A DNA stretch of 62,107 nucleotides from Acidimicrobiaceae bacterium. Its GTDB lineage: Bacteria > Actinomycetota > Acidimicrobiia > Acidimicrobiales > Aldehydirespiratoraceae. The stretch is taken from positions 1 through 62,107 of the forward strand of contig VYCM01000067.1 in the NCBI GenBank assembly GCA_009843915.1, written 5' to 3'. Below, piece by piece: positions 17,289-26,058 of this stretch. The notes under the pieces are model-generated. The model worked only from the letters and a program-made list of their open reading frames with translations. It searched no databases and had not been told where the DNA came from. The first letter of the stretch is position 1; each line of letters begins with the position of its first letter. Both the position numbers and the translations under genes were made by a program.

Positions 17289-18008
17289 TCAGTTGCTGAA
17301 GATGTCGAGCGGTTCGGCCGGTTCGATGAGGTGGGCGCCGTTGTTGCGGGCGCTGTTCACCTCGGTCGACACCGGGTGCATCCGGATCAGGCCCGGCGGC
17401 GCGGGTACCAGCAGGCTGGTGACGGCCTCGGCGTCGCTGATGGCGGGGTCCAGCCAGAGGTCCCAGGCGCCCGGCGCCAGCACCACCGGCATCCGGTCGT
17501 GCACCTTGGCCAGGGCCTCGTTGGCCTCGCAGGTGATGATGGTGCACGAGTGCAGCTCGAAGGGCTCGCCTTCGTCGGGGTTGTCCTTGTCGCTCCACTG
17601 CTCCCAAAGGCCCGCGAAGGCGAACGGCTCGCCGTCGGGACGGCTGATGAACATGGGCTGCTTGTGCTTGGAGCCCTCCAGGCGGCGCCATTCGTAGAAG
17701 CCGTCGGCCGGGATGATGCAGCGCCGGCGGGTGAGGGCCACCCTGAAGGCGTTCTTGGTGGCCACCGTCTCGGCCCGGGCGTTGATCATCCGGTTGCCGA
17801 TCTTGGGGTCCTTGGCCCAGAAGGGCACCAGCCCCCAGTGCAGCGCGTCGAGGCTGCGGGCCCCGTCCCGCTCCCGCACGGCGTACACGGTCTGCGTTGG
17901 TGCCACGTTGTGGTTGGGCGCCAGGGTCAGGTCAGGCGGCGGGGCCGCAGCGCCGAAGTACTTGGCCAGCTCGTCTGGCGGGGAGGCCGCCACGTAACGC
18001 CCGCACAT
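17289..18008 (-). CDS. SOS-response-associated peptidase / abasic-site shield (YedK/HMCES)
   Basis: A 239-residue SRAP-domain protein. Starting at ATG 18008 gives MCGRYV, placing the catalytic Cys at position 2, where it forms a thiazolidine link with abasic sites in single-stranded DNA. Other conserved pieces are WGLVPFWAKDPKIG, NARAET, CIIPADGFYEW and HDRMPVVL. The upstream in-frame reading lies inside the neighbouring gene and is not real. Its role is protection of abasic sites at replication forks. Confidence 0.93.
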   Translation of the reverse strand: MCGRYVAASPPDELAKYFGAAAPPPDLTLAPNHNVAPTQTVYAVRERDGARSLDALHWGLVPFWAKDPKIGNRMINARAETVATKNAFRVALTRRRCIIPADGFYEWRRLEGSKHKQPMFISRPDGEPFAFAGLWEQWSDKDNPDEGEPFELHSCTIITCEANEALAKVHDRMPVVLAPGAWDLWLDPAISDAEAVTSLLVPAPPGLIRMHPVSTEVNSARNNGAHLIEPAEPLDIFSN

Positions 18009-18019
18009 GGGACCGGAAG

Positions 18020-19090
18020 CTAGCTGTGCCGCGCCGGAGCGATCCGGTCGAGGGCTTCGATGGCCTCGGCTACGATGCGATCGATCAGCTCCGCGCAGGT
18101 GGGTAGGTCCTCCACCACTCCTACGCATTGGCCGGTGGGCAGGACGCCGGCATCGATGTCGCCGTCCACCATGGTGGCTCGGGTGAGCATGGGGGCGTTG
18201 GCCGCCATCGCCATCTGGCTCCAGGTCAGTCCCTGGCTGCGGCGCATGTCCATGCCCTCCCGCAGCATCGCCGCCATCGACATGCCGGTGATGCCCCGGA
18301 ACCGCCAGGCGTTGGCCACGGCCCGCACCATCCGGGTGACCCGGGCAGACTCCAGCGACTCCACCAGGCGGGTGCGGATCACCCGCTGCGGCTTGCCGTC
18401 GATGCTGCTCGACACCACCGTGCCGGTGACCGGCGTGCCGAGGTAGACGGCCTTGACCGTGTCGGGCACCTTCGACTCGGCAGTGAGCAGGAAGCGGGTG
18501 CCCATAGCCACGCCGTCGGCGCCCCACGCGAGGGCCGCGGCCAGGCCTCGACCGTCGTGGAAGCCGCCCGCCGCGATCACGGGCACATCCACCGCGTCGA
18601 GCACCTGGGGTAGCAGCAGGGAAGTCGGAATCGAGCCGGTGTGGCCGCCGCCTTCCCCTCCCTGGCACAGGATGACGTCAGCACCCAGTTCGGCCATCTT
18701 CTCGGCGTGCCGGCGAGCACCGACGGTCGGCATGACCAGCACACCGCCGTCCCGCAGCCTCTGCACCACCGGAGCCGGAGGGGGACCGGCGAAGCTGGCC
18801 ACCCGCACGCCCGCGCCCACCAGGCGGTCGGCCCGGTCGTCCAGGTCGGCGGCGTCGGGGCGCAGGTTCACACCGAAGGGCTGATCTGTGCGGGACCGGA
18901 CCTCCGCGATGGCGGCGTCCATCTCGTCGAGGGTCATGGTGGCCGAGGCCAGGATCCCGAGTCCGCCCGCTTCAGCGGTGCCGGTCACCAGCGACGGGCC
19001 GGCCACCCATCCCATCCCGGTCTGCACGATCGGGTAGTCGACGCCGAACAACTCCGTGGCCCGGGTCCGGAGCCGCTGGTCGACACTCAC
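18020..19090 (-). CDS. Nitronate monooxygenase (2-nitropropane dioxygenase-like)
   Basis: A 356-residue FMN-dependent TIM-barrel protein starting at GTG 19090. Family segments are YPIVQTGMGWVAGPSLV at the N-terminus, the FMN-site GGEGGGHTG and IAAGGFHDGRGLAAALAWGADGVAMGTRF. It would oxidise alkyl nitronates; some homologues are enoyl reductases, so the exact reaction is open. It lies 11 bp after the YedK-like gene's start region on the same strand and is divergent from selD across 125 bp. Confidence 0.88.
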   Translation of the reverse strand: MSVDQRLRTRATELFGVDYPIVQTGMGWVAGPSLVTGTAEAGGLGILASATMTLDEMDAAIAEVRSRTDQPFGVNLRPDAADLDDRADRLVGAGVRVASFAGPPPAPVVQRLRDGGVLVMPTVGARRHAEKMAELGADVILCQGGEGGGHTGSIPTSLLLPQVLDAVDVPVIAAGGFHDGRGLAAALAWGADGVAMGTRFLLTAESKVPDTVKAVYLGTPVTGTVVSSSIDGKPQRVIRTRLVESLESARVTRMVRAVANAWRFRGITGMSMAAMLREGMDMRRSQGLTWSQMAMAANAPMLTRATMVDGDIDAGVLPTGQCVGVVEDLPTCAELIDRIVAEAIEALDRIAPARHS

Positions 19091-19215
19091 GGCTGCACTC
19101 TACGGCCGCTCCCCTACTGCTCGGTCTGCTCACGGGGCCGTCCCCGGCGTGGTGCGGCCGGCCGCCTATCCTGCGGTTGCTTCCACATCGGCGCACACGA
19201 GAGGGGGTGACTGCG

Positions 19216-20250
19216 ATGGCCCGAAGGCTCACTGAGTACAGCCACGGCGCTGGTTGAGCCTGCAAGATCGCCCCCGGCGATCTCGCGCACGTAGTGCGCG
19301 GCCTGACCCCTGACCCCCCGCCGGAGTTGATAGTCGGCCTGGCCACCGGCGACGACGCCGCCGTGTGGCGAATCGGCCGCGGGCGCGCCCTGGTGCTGAC
19401 CGCCGACTTCATCACGCCGGTGGTGGACGACGCGCGCACCTGGGGCCGCATCGCGGCCACCAACGCAGTCTCCGACGTGTACGCCATGGGCGGCCGGCCG
19501 CTGGTGGCGCTGAACCTGGTGGCCTGGAACTCCGAGGAGCTGTCCAACGACCTGCTGGCCGAGGTGCTGGCCGGAGGCGAGGACGCCGCCCGGGCCGGCG
19601 GTTTCGTGGTGGGCGGCGGCCACACGGTCGACGATCCCGAGCCGAAGTACGGGATGGCGGTGGTGGGTGAGGTCAACCCGGGGCGCATGCTCACCAACGC
19701 CGGTCTGCGTCCGGGCAATGCGCTGGTCCTGACCAAGCCGCTGGGCACCGGGGTCATCTCGACCGCCATCAAGCGAGCCGAAGCCCGCCCTGAGGTGGTG
19801 GACCGCGCCGTCACGGAGATGACCCGATCCAACGACAAGGCGGCCGAGGCCGCCATGCGGCACGGGGCCACCGCGGCCACCGATGTGACCGGGTTCGGTC
19901 TGCTCGGCCACGGCCTGCGCATGGCCCAGGAGTCCGGCGTCGACCTGGAGATCTCCGTCGGCGATGTGCCGATCATCGAGGGTGCCCGTGAGCTGGCCGC
20001 GCTGGGCACGGTTCCCGGCGGGACCCAGCGCAACCTCGACTGGGTGACACCCCACCTGGACACCGGTGACGCCAGCGACGCGTCGGTGACTCTGCTGGCC
20101 GACGCTCAGACCTCAGGAGGGCTGCTGCTCGGCATGGTCAGCCACGACGCCGGCCTGGCTGCAGTAACCGAGCTGAGGATCTCCGGTCACGAGGCCGCCA
20201 TCATCGGCGAGGCAACCGAAGGCTCCGGCCGGATCCGCCTCCTTCCTTGA
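19216..20250 (+). CDS. selD: Selenide, water dikinase (selenophosphate synthase), selenocysteine-containing
   Basis: Reading from ATG 19216, preceded by the ribosome site GAGGGGGTGA, gives the conserved SelD N-terminus LTEYSHGAG, then TGA (19255-19257), then ACKIAPGDL. The TGA falls exactly on the catalytic Cys/Sec position of SelD (Cys17 in E. coli) and the essential Lys follows three codons later. The frame then stays open to 20250. Counting the TGA as Sec14, the protein is 344 residues, the family length. Glycine-rich ATP-site segments (GDDAAVW, VVGGGHTVDDPEPKYGMAVVG, DVTGFGLLGHG) are intact. The enzyme makes selenophosphate from selenide and ATP for Sec-tRNA synthesis. Starting instead at GTG 19294 would delete the catalytic residues. 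Sec insertion is inferred from this and the adjacent hairpins. Confidence 0.9.
19265..19299 (+). promoter_or_regulatory. Candidate bacterial SECIS element of selD
   Basis: Two perfect hairpins follow the selD UGA (19255-19257). AGATCGCC-CCC-GGCGATCT at 19265-19283 has an 8-bp stem, and GCGCAC-GTA-GTGCGC at 19285-19299 has a 6-bp stem. The loop of the second begins 34 nt after the UGA with a G, which fits the general spacing and loop preference of bacterial SECIS elements. Which of the two binds SelB is unknown. Confidence 0.6.
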
Positions 20251-20279
20251 CCGGCGGCCTCAGTCGAGGTCGGGCGAGG

Positions 20280-21053
20280 TCAGTCGAGGAGGTCCGGCTG
20301 CTCGCGTGCTATCTCTGTGTACAGGGGCTGGAACGTGAACCACATGGCTAGGCCGGAGCCGACCATCGAGTAGGTGTGGCGAGCGACGTCGTCGGGTATG
20401 TCGATCGGGTCGCCGGCGGCCTCGGCCAGCAACTGGGACTGGCAGGCCCGGTCCATGGCTACGAAGGCGCCCGCAGCTGCGTCCACCGATGCGCCCACCG
20501 TCAGCAGACCGTGGTTCTGGAGGATGGCGGCCTTGCAGTCGCCCAGCGCGGCCGCGATGCGCTTGCCCTCGTCCAGTTCCATCACCACGCCGCTGTAGCC
20601 GTCGAAGATCACGTGGTCGTCGTAGAAGGCGCAGGCGTCCTGGGTCAGCGGCCGCAGCGGCCGTCCCAGAGCGGAGAACGACTTGCCGTGCATCGAGTGG
20701 CTATGGGCCGCAGCCACCACGTCGGGCCGGGCCGCGTGGATCTGGGAGTGGATGGCGAAGGCCGCGCCGTTCAGGAGCGCGCCCTCGCCGTCGACGATGT
20801 TGCCGTCAGAGTCCACCCGGATCAGGCTCGAGGTCGTGATATGGGAGAACGGCACGCCCCACGGGTTGACCCAGAACGTCTCGGGATCCTCGGGGTCGCG
20901 CACAGTGACATGGCCGGCCGCGCCCACTGCGCCGTCCTCGAACCCGAGCTTGGCGAAGATCCGGTAGGTGGCGGCCAGACGCTGCTTGCGGTACTGCCGC
21001 TCCTCCTCCACCGTGTCGAAGGTGGGCAGGTACCACTCCGGTTCCGAGCTCAT
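20280..21053 (-). CDS. Class II aldolase/adducin-domain protein
   Basis: A 257-residue protein from ATG 21053 (a TTG two codons earlier is possible). The zinc-site histidines are in AAHSHSMHG and the later ILQNHGLLTVG. The N-terminal RLAATYRIFAKLGFEDGAVG and the GHVTVRDP segment are typical of the aldolase/epimerase/decarboxylase fold. It may cleave or isomerise a sugar-like or hydroxy-acid substrate. It is convergent with selD (29 bp) and precedes an MFS gene on the same strand. Confidence 0.85.
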   Translation of the reverse strand: MSSEPEWYLPTFDTVEEERQYRKQRLAATYRIFAKLGFEDGAVGAAGHVTVRDPEDPETFWVNPWGVPFSHITTSSLIRVDSDGNIVDGEGALLNGAAFAIHSQIHAARPDVVAAAHSHSMHGKSFSALGRPLRPLTQDACAFYDDHVIFDGYSGVVMELDEGKRIAAALGDCKAAILQNHGLLTVGASVDAAAGAFVAMDRACQSQLLAEAAGDPIDIPDDVARHTYSMVGSGLAMWFTFQPLYTEIAREQPDLLD

Positions 21054-21076
21054 GGCCAAATCGTAGTCCTAGGCGG

Positions 21077-22195
21077 TCAGCGGTTCCCCAGGGGTCGGGC
21101 CACGGTGCGAGTGGTGAAGACGCCAATGGCCGCGGCCAGCATCAGCGAGCTGCCGACTATGCCGAGCACGGTTGCTCCGGCGCTGTCGATGAGCAGTCCG
21201 CCCAGCAGCGGTCCCCCGGCCCGACCCGCGGCCATCAACGCCTGAGCATCCCCGACCCGCTCCTCGGGATAGCGCGAGCGGCTGGCCAGCACCTCGAACA
21301 CGCCCGGTATGGCGGCCCAGAAGAAGAACCCCCACACCACTAGAGCAGTCAGGAACAACCATCCCCAGCCGGTGGTGGCCACCACGATCGCGCACACCGC
21401 GGTCGCCGCCATCCACGGGCTCGGGATCCTTCGGGTGGCCCTGATACGGGACGCGGGGATCGCCACCACCGCATTGAGGCTGAACCCGGCCGCGACGGCC
21501 GCGACGGACAGCCCCGGGTCGCCCGTTCCCAGCACCACTGCGTAGATGAAGACGGCTGATCCACCGAGGGTGAACATGCCCAGGCAGACCAGCAGCACCC
21601 GGGCTGCGGGGACCGCCCGGTGGCGCGCCCGGTCCCTGGGGAGTTCGCTTACGTCGCTTCGGTAGCCGAACGCGAGCGGCACCAGCGACACCGCGGCCAG
21701 TGCGGCGAACACCAGCCTTGGCCCACCCGCTTCGAGGAGCAGGGACACCAGCGGCGCGGCGACCACGCCCACCACCGGGCCGGCCACGGCAACGTCGCCC
21801 ATGCGGCGGTCGTCGCCGAAGGCCTGCACCCAGCCGTACCAAGCCAGCAGGCCCAGCGCCACGCCGCTGACGAGGCGCAGCGGCACCAGCAACGCGAAGG
21901 CGGGCAGAGCTGCCGAAACGAGGTTGGCGGCCGCCGCGGCCAGCAGTGAGACCACGAAGACCCGCTCGCGCGGCTGCAGCCAACGTCCGGCACCCCAAGT
22001 GGCGATCACGAAGCCGCCGAGCTGGAACACGCCGATCATCGACGCCGTGCCGAGGCTGACGCCGTAGTGGTCGGCAATCTCGGGCATCAGGAACGGCGTA
22101 GACACGAAGGCCAGCACGCTGAAGCCGACCGCGAGCAGGATCCCGACCTTGACGGTCGGCCGCAGCAAGTAGACGAGGCGTACCGGACTCTGCAC
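21077..22195 (-). CDS. Major facilitator superfamily transporter
   Basis: A 372-residue integral membrane protein with about 12 hydrophobic segments starting at GTG 22195 (a TTG one codon earlier is possible). The loop between helices 2 and 3 and the VPLRLVSGVALGLLAW segment match the MFS pattern. It ends 23 bp before the aldolase gene on the same strand, so they may be co-transcribed. Direction and cargo are unknown. Confidence 0.85.
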   Translation of the reverse strand: MQSPVRLVYLLRPTVKVGILLAVGFSVLAFVSTPFLMPEIADHYGVSLGTASMIGVFQLGGFVIATWGAGRWLQPRERVFVVSLLAAAAANLVSAALPAFALLVPLRLVSGVALGLLAWYGWVQAFGDDRRMGDVAVAGPVVGVVAAPLVSLLLEAGGPRLVFAALAAVSLVPLAFGYRSDVSELPRDRARHRAVPAARVLLVCLGMFTLGGSAVFIYAVVLGTGDPGLSVAAVAAGFSLNAVVAIPASRIRATRRIPSPWMAATAVCAIVVATTGWGWLFLTALVVWGFFFWAAIPGVFEVLASRSRYPEERVGDAQALMAAGRAGGPLLGGLLIDSAGATVLGIVGSSLMLAAAIGVFTTRTVARPLGNR

Positions 22196-22310
22196 CAATC
22201 GAAACTACCGGCGCAGGTTCAGACCACCTGTGTGGCACGGGGTGACATCGGCCACATCGCGCCCGGCGTGATGCCGTCGCCCGCTGACCCGTTGGTGCGA
22301 GACTGGCGCG

Positions 22311-23228
22311 ATGTCTCAACGGCTGTGCGAGGGGCGGGTGGCGCTGGTCACCGGCGCCAGCAAGGGCGGCACCGGCACTGCCATCGCGCTGCGCCTGGCT
22401 GCCGAGGGAGCCCGGGTGGCTATCACGGCTCGCAGCGTCGACGGCTTGGAGGCCACCCAGGCCCGCATCCGTGAGCTGAGTGGCGAGTGCTTGGTCCTGC
22501 CCGCGGACTTGAGCGATCCTCTCGGGGCTCGGACAGAGCTGGTGGCACGCACGGAGGCTGAGTTCGGCCCGGTCGACATCCTGGTCAACAATGCAGCGGC
22601 CGGCGGCTACGGAGCGTTCGAGTCGGTCGGGCCCGAGCGCCTGGAGCGGGCCCTCCAGGTGAACCTCTGGGCGCCGTGGGAGCTGATGGCGGAGGTTGTC
22701 GGCGGGATGCGCGAGCGGGGCCGCGGGGCGATCGTGAACATCACGACGTTCTCGGCCGAGCTTCCGCCGGGTCCGCCGTTCCCGACCAACAAGCCGTCGA
22801 AGGCCGGGGCCATGTACGGGGCCAGCAAAGCCGCCCTGAACCGGCTCACAGTCTCGGTGGCCAGCGAGTGCGAGGGCCAGGGCATCGCGGTGAACGCTCT
22901 GTCGCCCCAGGGTGCCATAGCCACCCCGGCGCTGGTGGCCGCCGGATGGGTGGAGGGCGTGATGTTCGAGCCGCTGGAGACGATGGCCGAGGCGACGCTG
23001 GCCCTCTGCACGGCCGACCCTGCGGTGCTGACCGGCCGGATCGCCTTCAGCCTGCAGCTGCTGGTGGAATTGCAGCGCCCGGTCCTCGACTTGCAGGGAG
23101 AGGAACTGCTCGAGGGCTGGCAGCCCGAGGATCTTCCCGGCATCATCGCCCGCCAGGAGGAGAGCCTCGCCGGCCGGGGCTGGCCCGGCGCCTACCGCTT
23201 CGGCCGGAGCCACAGCCCTAGGCCATGA
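22311..23228 (+). CDS. Short-chain dehydrogenase/reductase
   Basis: A 305-residue SDR, longer than the classical 250. It has ALVTGASKGGTGTAIALRLA with an altered glycine motif (TGxxKGGTG), VDILVNNAAAGG and YGASKAALNRL. An extra C-terminal stretch of about 50 residues (LQGEELLEGWQPEDLPGIIA) is present. It starts a run of three rightward SDR genes and is divergent from the MFS gene across about 115 bp. The substrate is unknown. Confidence 0.87.
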   Translation: MSQRLCEGRVALVTGASKGGTGTAIALRLAAEGARVAITARSVDGLEATQARIRELSGECLVLPADLSDPLGARTELVARTEAEFGPVDILVNNAAAGGYGAFESVGPERLERALQVNLWAPWELMAEVVGGMRERGRGAIVNITTFSAELPPGPPFPTNKPSKAGAMYGASKAALNRLTVSVASECEGQGIAVNALSPQGAIATPALVAAGWVEGVMFEPLETMAEATLALCTADPAVLTGRIAFSLQLLVELQRPVLDLQGEELLEGWQPEDLPGIIARQEESLAGRGWPGAYRFGRSHSPRP

Positions 23229-23262
23229 TGAGGGCTGACGAGCCTCGCCGGAGGGAGCGCAC

Positions 23263-24000
23263 ATGTTTGATCTGAGCGGACGCACCGCCCTGGTGACCGG
23301 CGCAGGCCAGAACATCGGTGCCGGCATCGCCCGCGGCCTGGCCGCCCAGGGTGCCCAGGTCGTCGTCAACGACTACTTCGCCGACCGGGCCCAGGCGACG
23401 ACCGACGAGATCACGGCGGGCGGCGGGAGCGCGGTTCCCAGTGTCTTCGACGTGACCGACCTCGATGCCGTGATGGCCGCGGTAGCCGGGATCGGGGTGG
23501 TCGACATCCTGGTCAACAACGCTGGTCTGGCCGGACCGACCGACATGAAGGCCGAGCAGTTCCGCGGCATGGATCCGGCCGACTGGCAGGCTTCGGTCGA
23601 TGTGAACCTCTACGGGGTCATGAACTGCTGCCACGCGGTGGTGGACGGGATGTGCGAACGGGGCTGGGGCCGCATCATCACCGTCTCGTCCGCCGCGGGC
23701 ACCCACGGCGTGAACATCGGCGTGGCTCCCTATAGCGCAGGCAAGGGCGGTGGTCTGGCCTTCACCCGCTCGCTGGCCCTGGAAGTGGCCCGCTCCGGCG
23801 TGACGGCCAACACCTTGGCTCTGGGCCTCTTCGAACGCAAGAACCGAGAGATAACCGACCACTTCGCCAGAGCGGTGCCGGTAGGCCGTACCGGCCGGCC
23901 CGAAGACGTGGCCGCCGCCTGCGTATGGCTCGCCTCCGACGAGGCCGAGTGGGTCACCGCCCAGACCATCGGCATCAACGGCGGCTCGCTGACGAGCTGA
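23263..24000 (+). CDS. Short-chain dehydrogenase/reductase
   Basis: A 245-residue classical SDR with LVTGAGQNIGAGIARGLA, ILVNNAGLAGP and the active site VSSAAGTHG...YSAGKGGGLAF. It starts 34 bp after the previous SDR, with a GGAGGGAG-type ribosome site, and its stop is 19 bp before the next. The three are probably one operon for sequential oxidoreductions. The substrate is not deducible. Confidence 0.9.
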   Translation: MFDLSGRTALVTGAGQNIGAGIARGLAAQGAQVVVNDYFADRAQATTDEITAGGGSAVPSVFDVTDLDAVMAAVAGIGVVDILVNNAGLAGPTDMKAEQFRGMDPADWQASVDVNLYGVMNCCHAVVDGMCERGWGRIITVSSAAGTHGVNIGVAPYSAGKGGGLAFTRSLALEVARSGVTANTLALGLFERKNREITDHFARAVPVGRTGRPEDVAAACVWLASDEAEWVTAQTIGINGGSLTS

Positions 24001-24019
24001 CCGCGGGAAGGGAGACGCT

Positions 24020-24790
24020 ATGAGACTCGAGGGCAAGGTGGCGCTGATCACCGGCACGGCCAGCGGGATCGGTCGGGCTACTGCGCTGCGCTTCGCGTCC
24101 GAGGGCGCCCGGGTGGTGGCAGCCGACATCGTGGAAGCCAACGACGAGACGGTTGAGATGATTCGGGCGGCCGGCGGCGAGGCCACCGCGGTCCATGCCG
24201 ATGTGTCAGACGACGCCGAGGTCGCGCTGGCGGTGAAGGCCGCGGAGGCCACCTACGGGCAACTGGACATCGCCTTCAACAACGCCGGGATCATGCTGGC
24301 CGACGACGCCGACGCCATCGCCACCACGGAGCAGACCATCGACAAGACCTTGGCGGTGAACCTGAAGGGTGTCCTGTACGGCTGCCGGCACCAGATCCCG
24401 GCCATGCGCCGGGCCGGCGGCGGCTCGATCATCAACACGGCGTCGTTCGTGGCGTCGGTGGGCGCGGCCACCCCCCAAATCGCCTACACCGCCTCGAAGG
24501 GGGCGGTGCTGTCGCTGACCCGCGAACTGGCGGTTATCCACGCCCGGGAGAACATCAGGGTCAACGCCCTGTCCCCGGGGCCGCTGCGCACCGAACTGCT
24601 CATGTCGTACCTCGACACCGAGGAGAAGCGCCAGCGCCGTCTGGTTCACGTGCCCATGGGCCGCTTCGGCGAGGCCACCGAGATGGCTTCGGCTGCCCTG
24701 TTCCTGGCCTCCGACGACTCGTCCTACATGACCGGCGCCAACCTGCTGGTCGACGGAGGCCTAACCGCCGCCTACGTCACCCCGGAGTAA
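24020..24790 (+). CDS. Short-chain dehydrogenase/reductase
   Basis: A 256-residue classical SDR with ALITGTASGIGRATALRFA, IAFNNAGIMLAD and NTASFVASVG...YTASKGAVLSL, and the family-typical C-terminus YMTGANLLVDGGLTAAY. A GGGAAGGGAGA ribosome site precedes the ATG. It ends the three-SDR run and is followed by two family A repeat elements. Confidence 0.92.
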   Translation: MRLEGKVALITGTASGIGRATALRFASEGARVVAADIVEANDETVEMIRAAGGEATAVHADVSDDAEVALAVKAAEATYGQLDIAFNNAGIMLADDADAIATTEQTIDKTLAVNLKGVLYGCRHQIPAMRRAGGGSIINTASFVASVGAATPQIAYTASKGAVLSLTRELAVIHARENIRVNALSPGPLRTELLMSYLDTEEKRQRRLVHVPMGRFGEATEMASAALFLASDDSSYMTGANLLVDGGLTAAYVTPE

Positions 24791-24800
24791 CGACTCGCCG

Positions 24801-24928
24801 GAAATCTCGGGGTGGTTATACGCACTGAGTCCACAAAATCACACCGAGAAATCTCGGGACCGGGTCGCCCGGAAATCTCGGGATGGTTGTGCGCGCTGAG
24901 TCCACAGAATCACACCGAGAAATCTCGG
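24801..24928. repeat. Two tandem dyad elements (family A variant)
   Basis: Two 57-bp copies at 24801-24857 and 24872-24928, spaced 71 bp apart, both begin GAAATCTCGGG and end ACCGAGAAATCTCGG. Outer arms pair (TCTCGGGGTG with CACACCGAGA in the first copy, one mismatch). End motifs match those of 15021-15200. The pair fills the 155-bp gap between a rightward SDR gene and a leftward acyl-CoA dehydrogenase gene. Confidence 0.82.
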
Positions 24929-24945
24929 GGCCGGTTGCGGCGGCG

Positions 24946-26058
24946 TTAGCGGGGCTCGCGGGGTAGGCCGAGTATGCGCTCTCCGATGATGTTGCGCATG
25001 ATGGCCGACGTGCCGCCCTGGATGGTGTAGGCGGGGGCGTAGCAGATAGCGGTGGGCAGAGCGTCGCCCACGGTGGCGGCCGGGCCCAGCACCCGGGCCG
25101 CGAACTCGGCCACCCGCTGCTCGTGCTCGGTGCAGAACGCCTTGGTGCCCGCGCTGTAGTCGGCGGAGCCCTCACCCAGCGCGCCCCGGTACACCATGAG
25201 CCGTCCGAGCCGGTAGCCGGTCTCGATGGCTGCGATCTCCTGGCGTGTCTGAGGATCGGAGAGGTCAGCGTGCTCTAGGGCGAGGTCGTACAGCGGCCGG
25301 TTGGACACCAGACGGTCGATGCCGCCCCGCTCGTAGCCGAGCTGAATCATCGTCTGCTTGAAGGCCCCGCCCTCGGTGCCGACCAGATTGTCGGCCGGAA
25401 CTCGCACGTCGGTGAAGAAGATCTCGCAGAAGTGCGAGTTGCCGACCATGTCTCGCACCGGCCGCACCTCAATGCCGTCGAGGCCCATCGGCACGATCAG
25501 CTCGCTGAGACCCCGGTGGGGAGGACCCTCGCTGCTGGTACGGCAGATCGCGTAGCAGTACTCGGCGCTGGCCGCCCCGCTGGTCCAGATCTTCTGGCCG
25601 TTCACGACATAGCAGTCGCCGTCGCGCACCGCCGACGTCTTGAGCGCAGCCAGGTCGGATCCGGCGTCGGGCTCGCTCATCCCGATGCACCAGGACGCCT
25701 CCCCCGACAGCATCCCCGGCAGGTACTCGGCCTTCTGAGCATCGTTGCCGTAGGTGTAGATGGACGGGCCCATCTGCCGGTCGGCGAACCAGCTGGCCGC
25801 GATGGGCGCCCCTGCCGTTATCATCTCCTCGGCCATGATGATGCGCTCGATGCCGGGGCGGCCTCCCCCGCCGAACTCGGCTGGCCATGTCATCCCGATG
25901 AAGCCCTCGGCCGCCAGCACCTTGGAGAACTCCTTGGAGTGGCCGTTGATCCACGAGTCGCTCCACCGGCCGTAGCCGGCTACGCCCTGCTCGGCCACAG
26001 CCCGGGCCCGGACCCGCAGCGCTTCCCACTCGGGGCGCATCGAGAAGTCGAGGCTCAC
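24946..26058 (-). CDS. Acyl-CoA dehydrogenase
   Basis: A 370-residue flavoprotein. GTG 26058 overlaps the amidohydrolase stop (GTGA) and gives VSLDFSMRPEWEALR. Family motifs include WCIGMSEPDAGSDLAALKT, DCYVVNGQKIWTSGA, and the C-terminal QGGTSAIMRNIIGERILGLPR. It would introduce an alpha,beta double bond into an acyl-CoA using FAD. Position suggests it acts on a product of the preceding amidohydrolase/demethylase pair, but no substrate is evident. It ends facing the family A repeats. Confidence 0.92.
   Translation of the reverse strand: MSLDFSMRPEWEALRVRARAVAEQGVAGYGRWSDSWINGHSKEFSKVLAAEGFIGMTWPAEFGGGGRPGIERIIMAEEMITAGAPIAASWFADRQMGPSIYTYGNDAQKAEYLPGMLSGEASWCIGMSEPDAGSDLAALKTSAVRDGDCYVVNGQKIWTSGAASAEYCYAICRTSSEGPPHRGLSELIVPMGLDGIEVRPVRDMVGNSHFCEIFFTDVRVPADNLVGTEGGAFKQTMIQLGYERGGIDRLVSNRPLYDLALEHADLSDPQTRQEIAAIETGYRLGRLMVYRGALGEGSADYSAGTKAFCTEHEQRVAEFAARVLGPAATVGDALPTAICYAPAYTIQGGTSAIMRNIIGERILGLPREPR

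Noticed and set aside
17289..18668. 459-residue version of the YedK-like protein
   Set aside because: The catalytic Cys must be residue 2, which fixes the start at 18008; the upstream part is antisense-like sequence inside the nitronate monooxygenase gene.
19091..19215. tRNA-Sec gene upstream of selD
   Set aside because: The GC-rich stretch has short complementary pieces but no acceptor stem, T-arm or UCA anticodon arrangement that I can fold.
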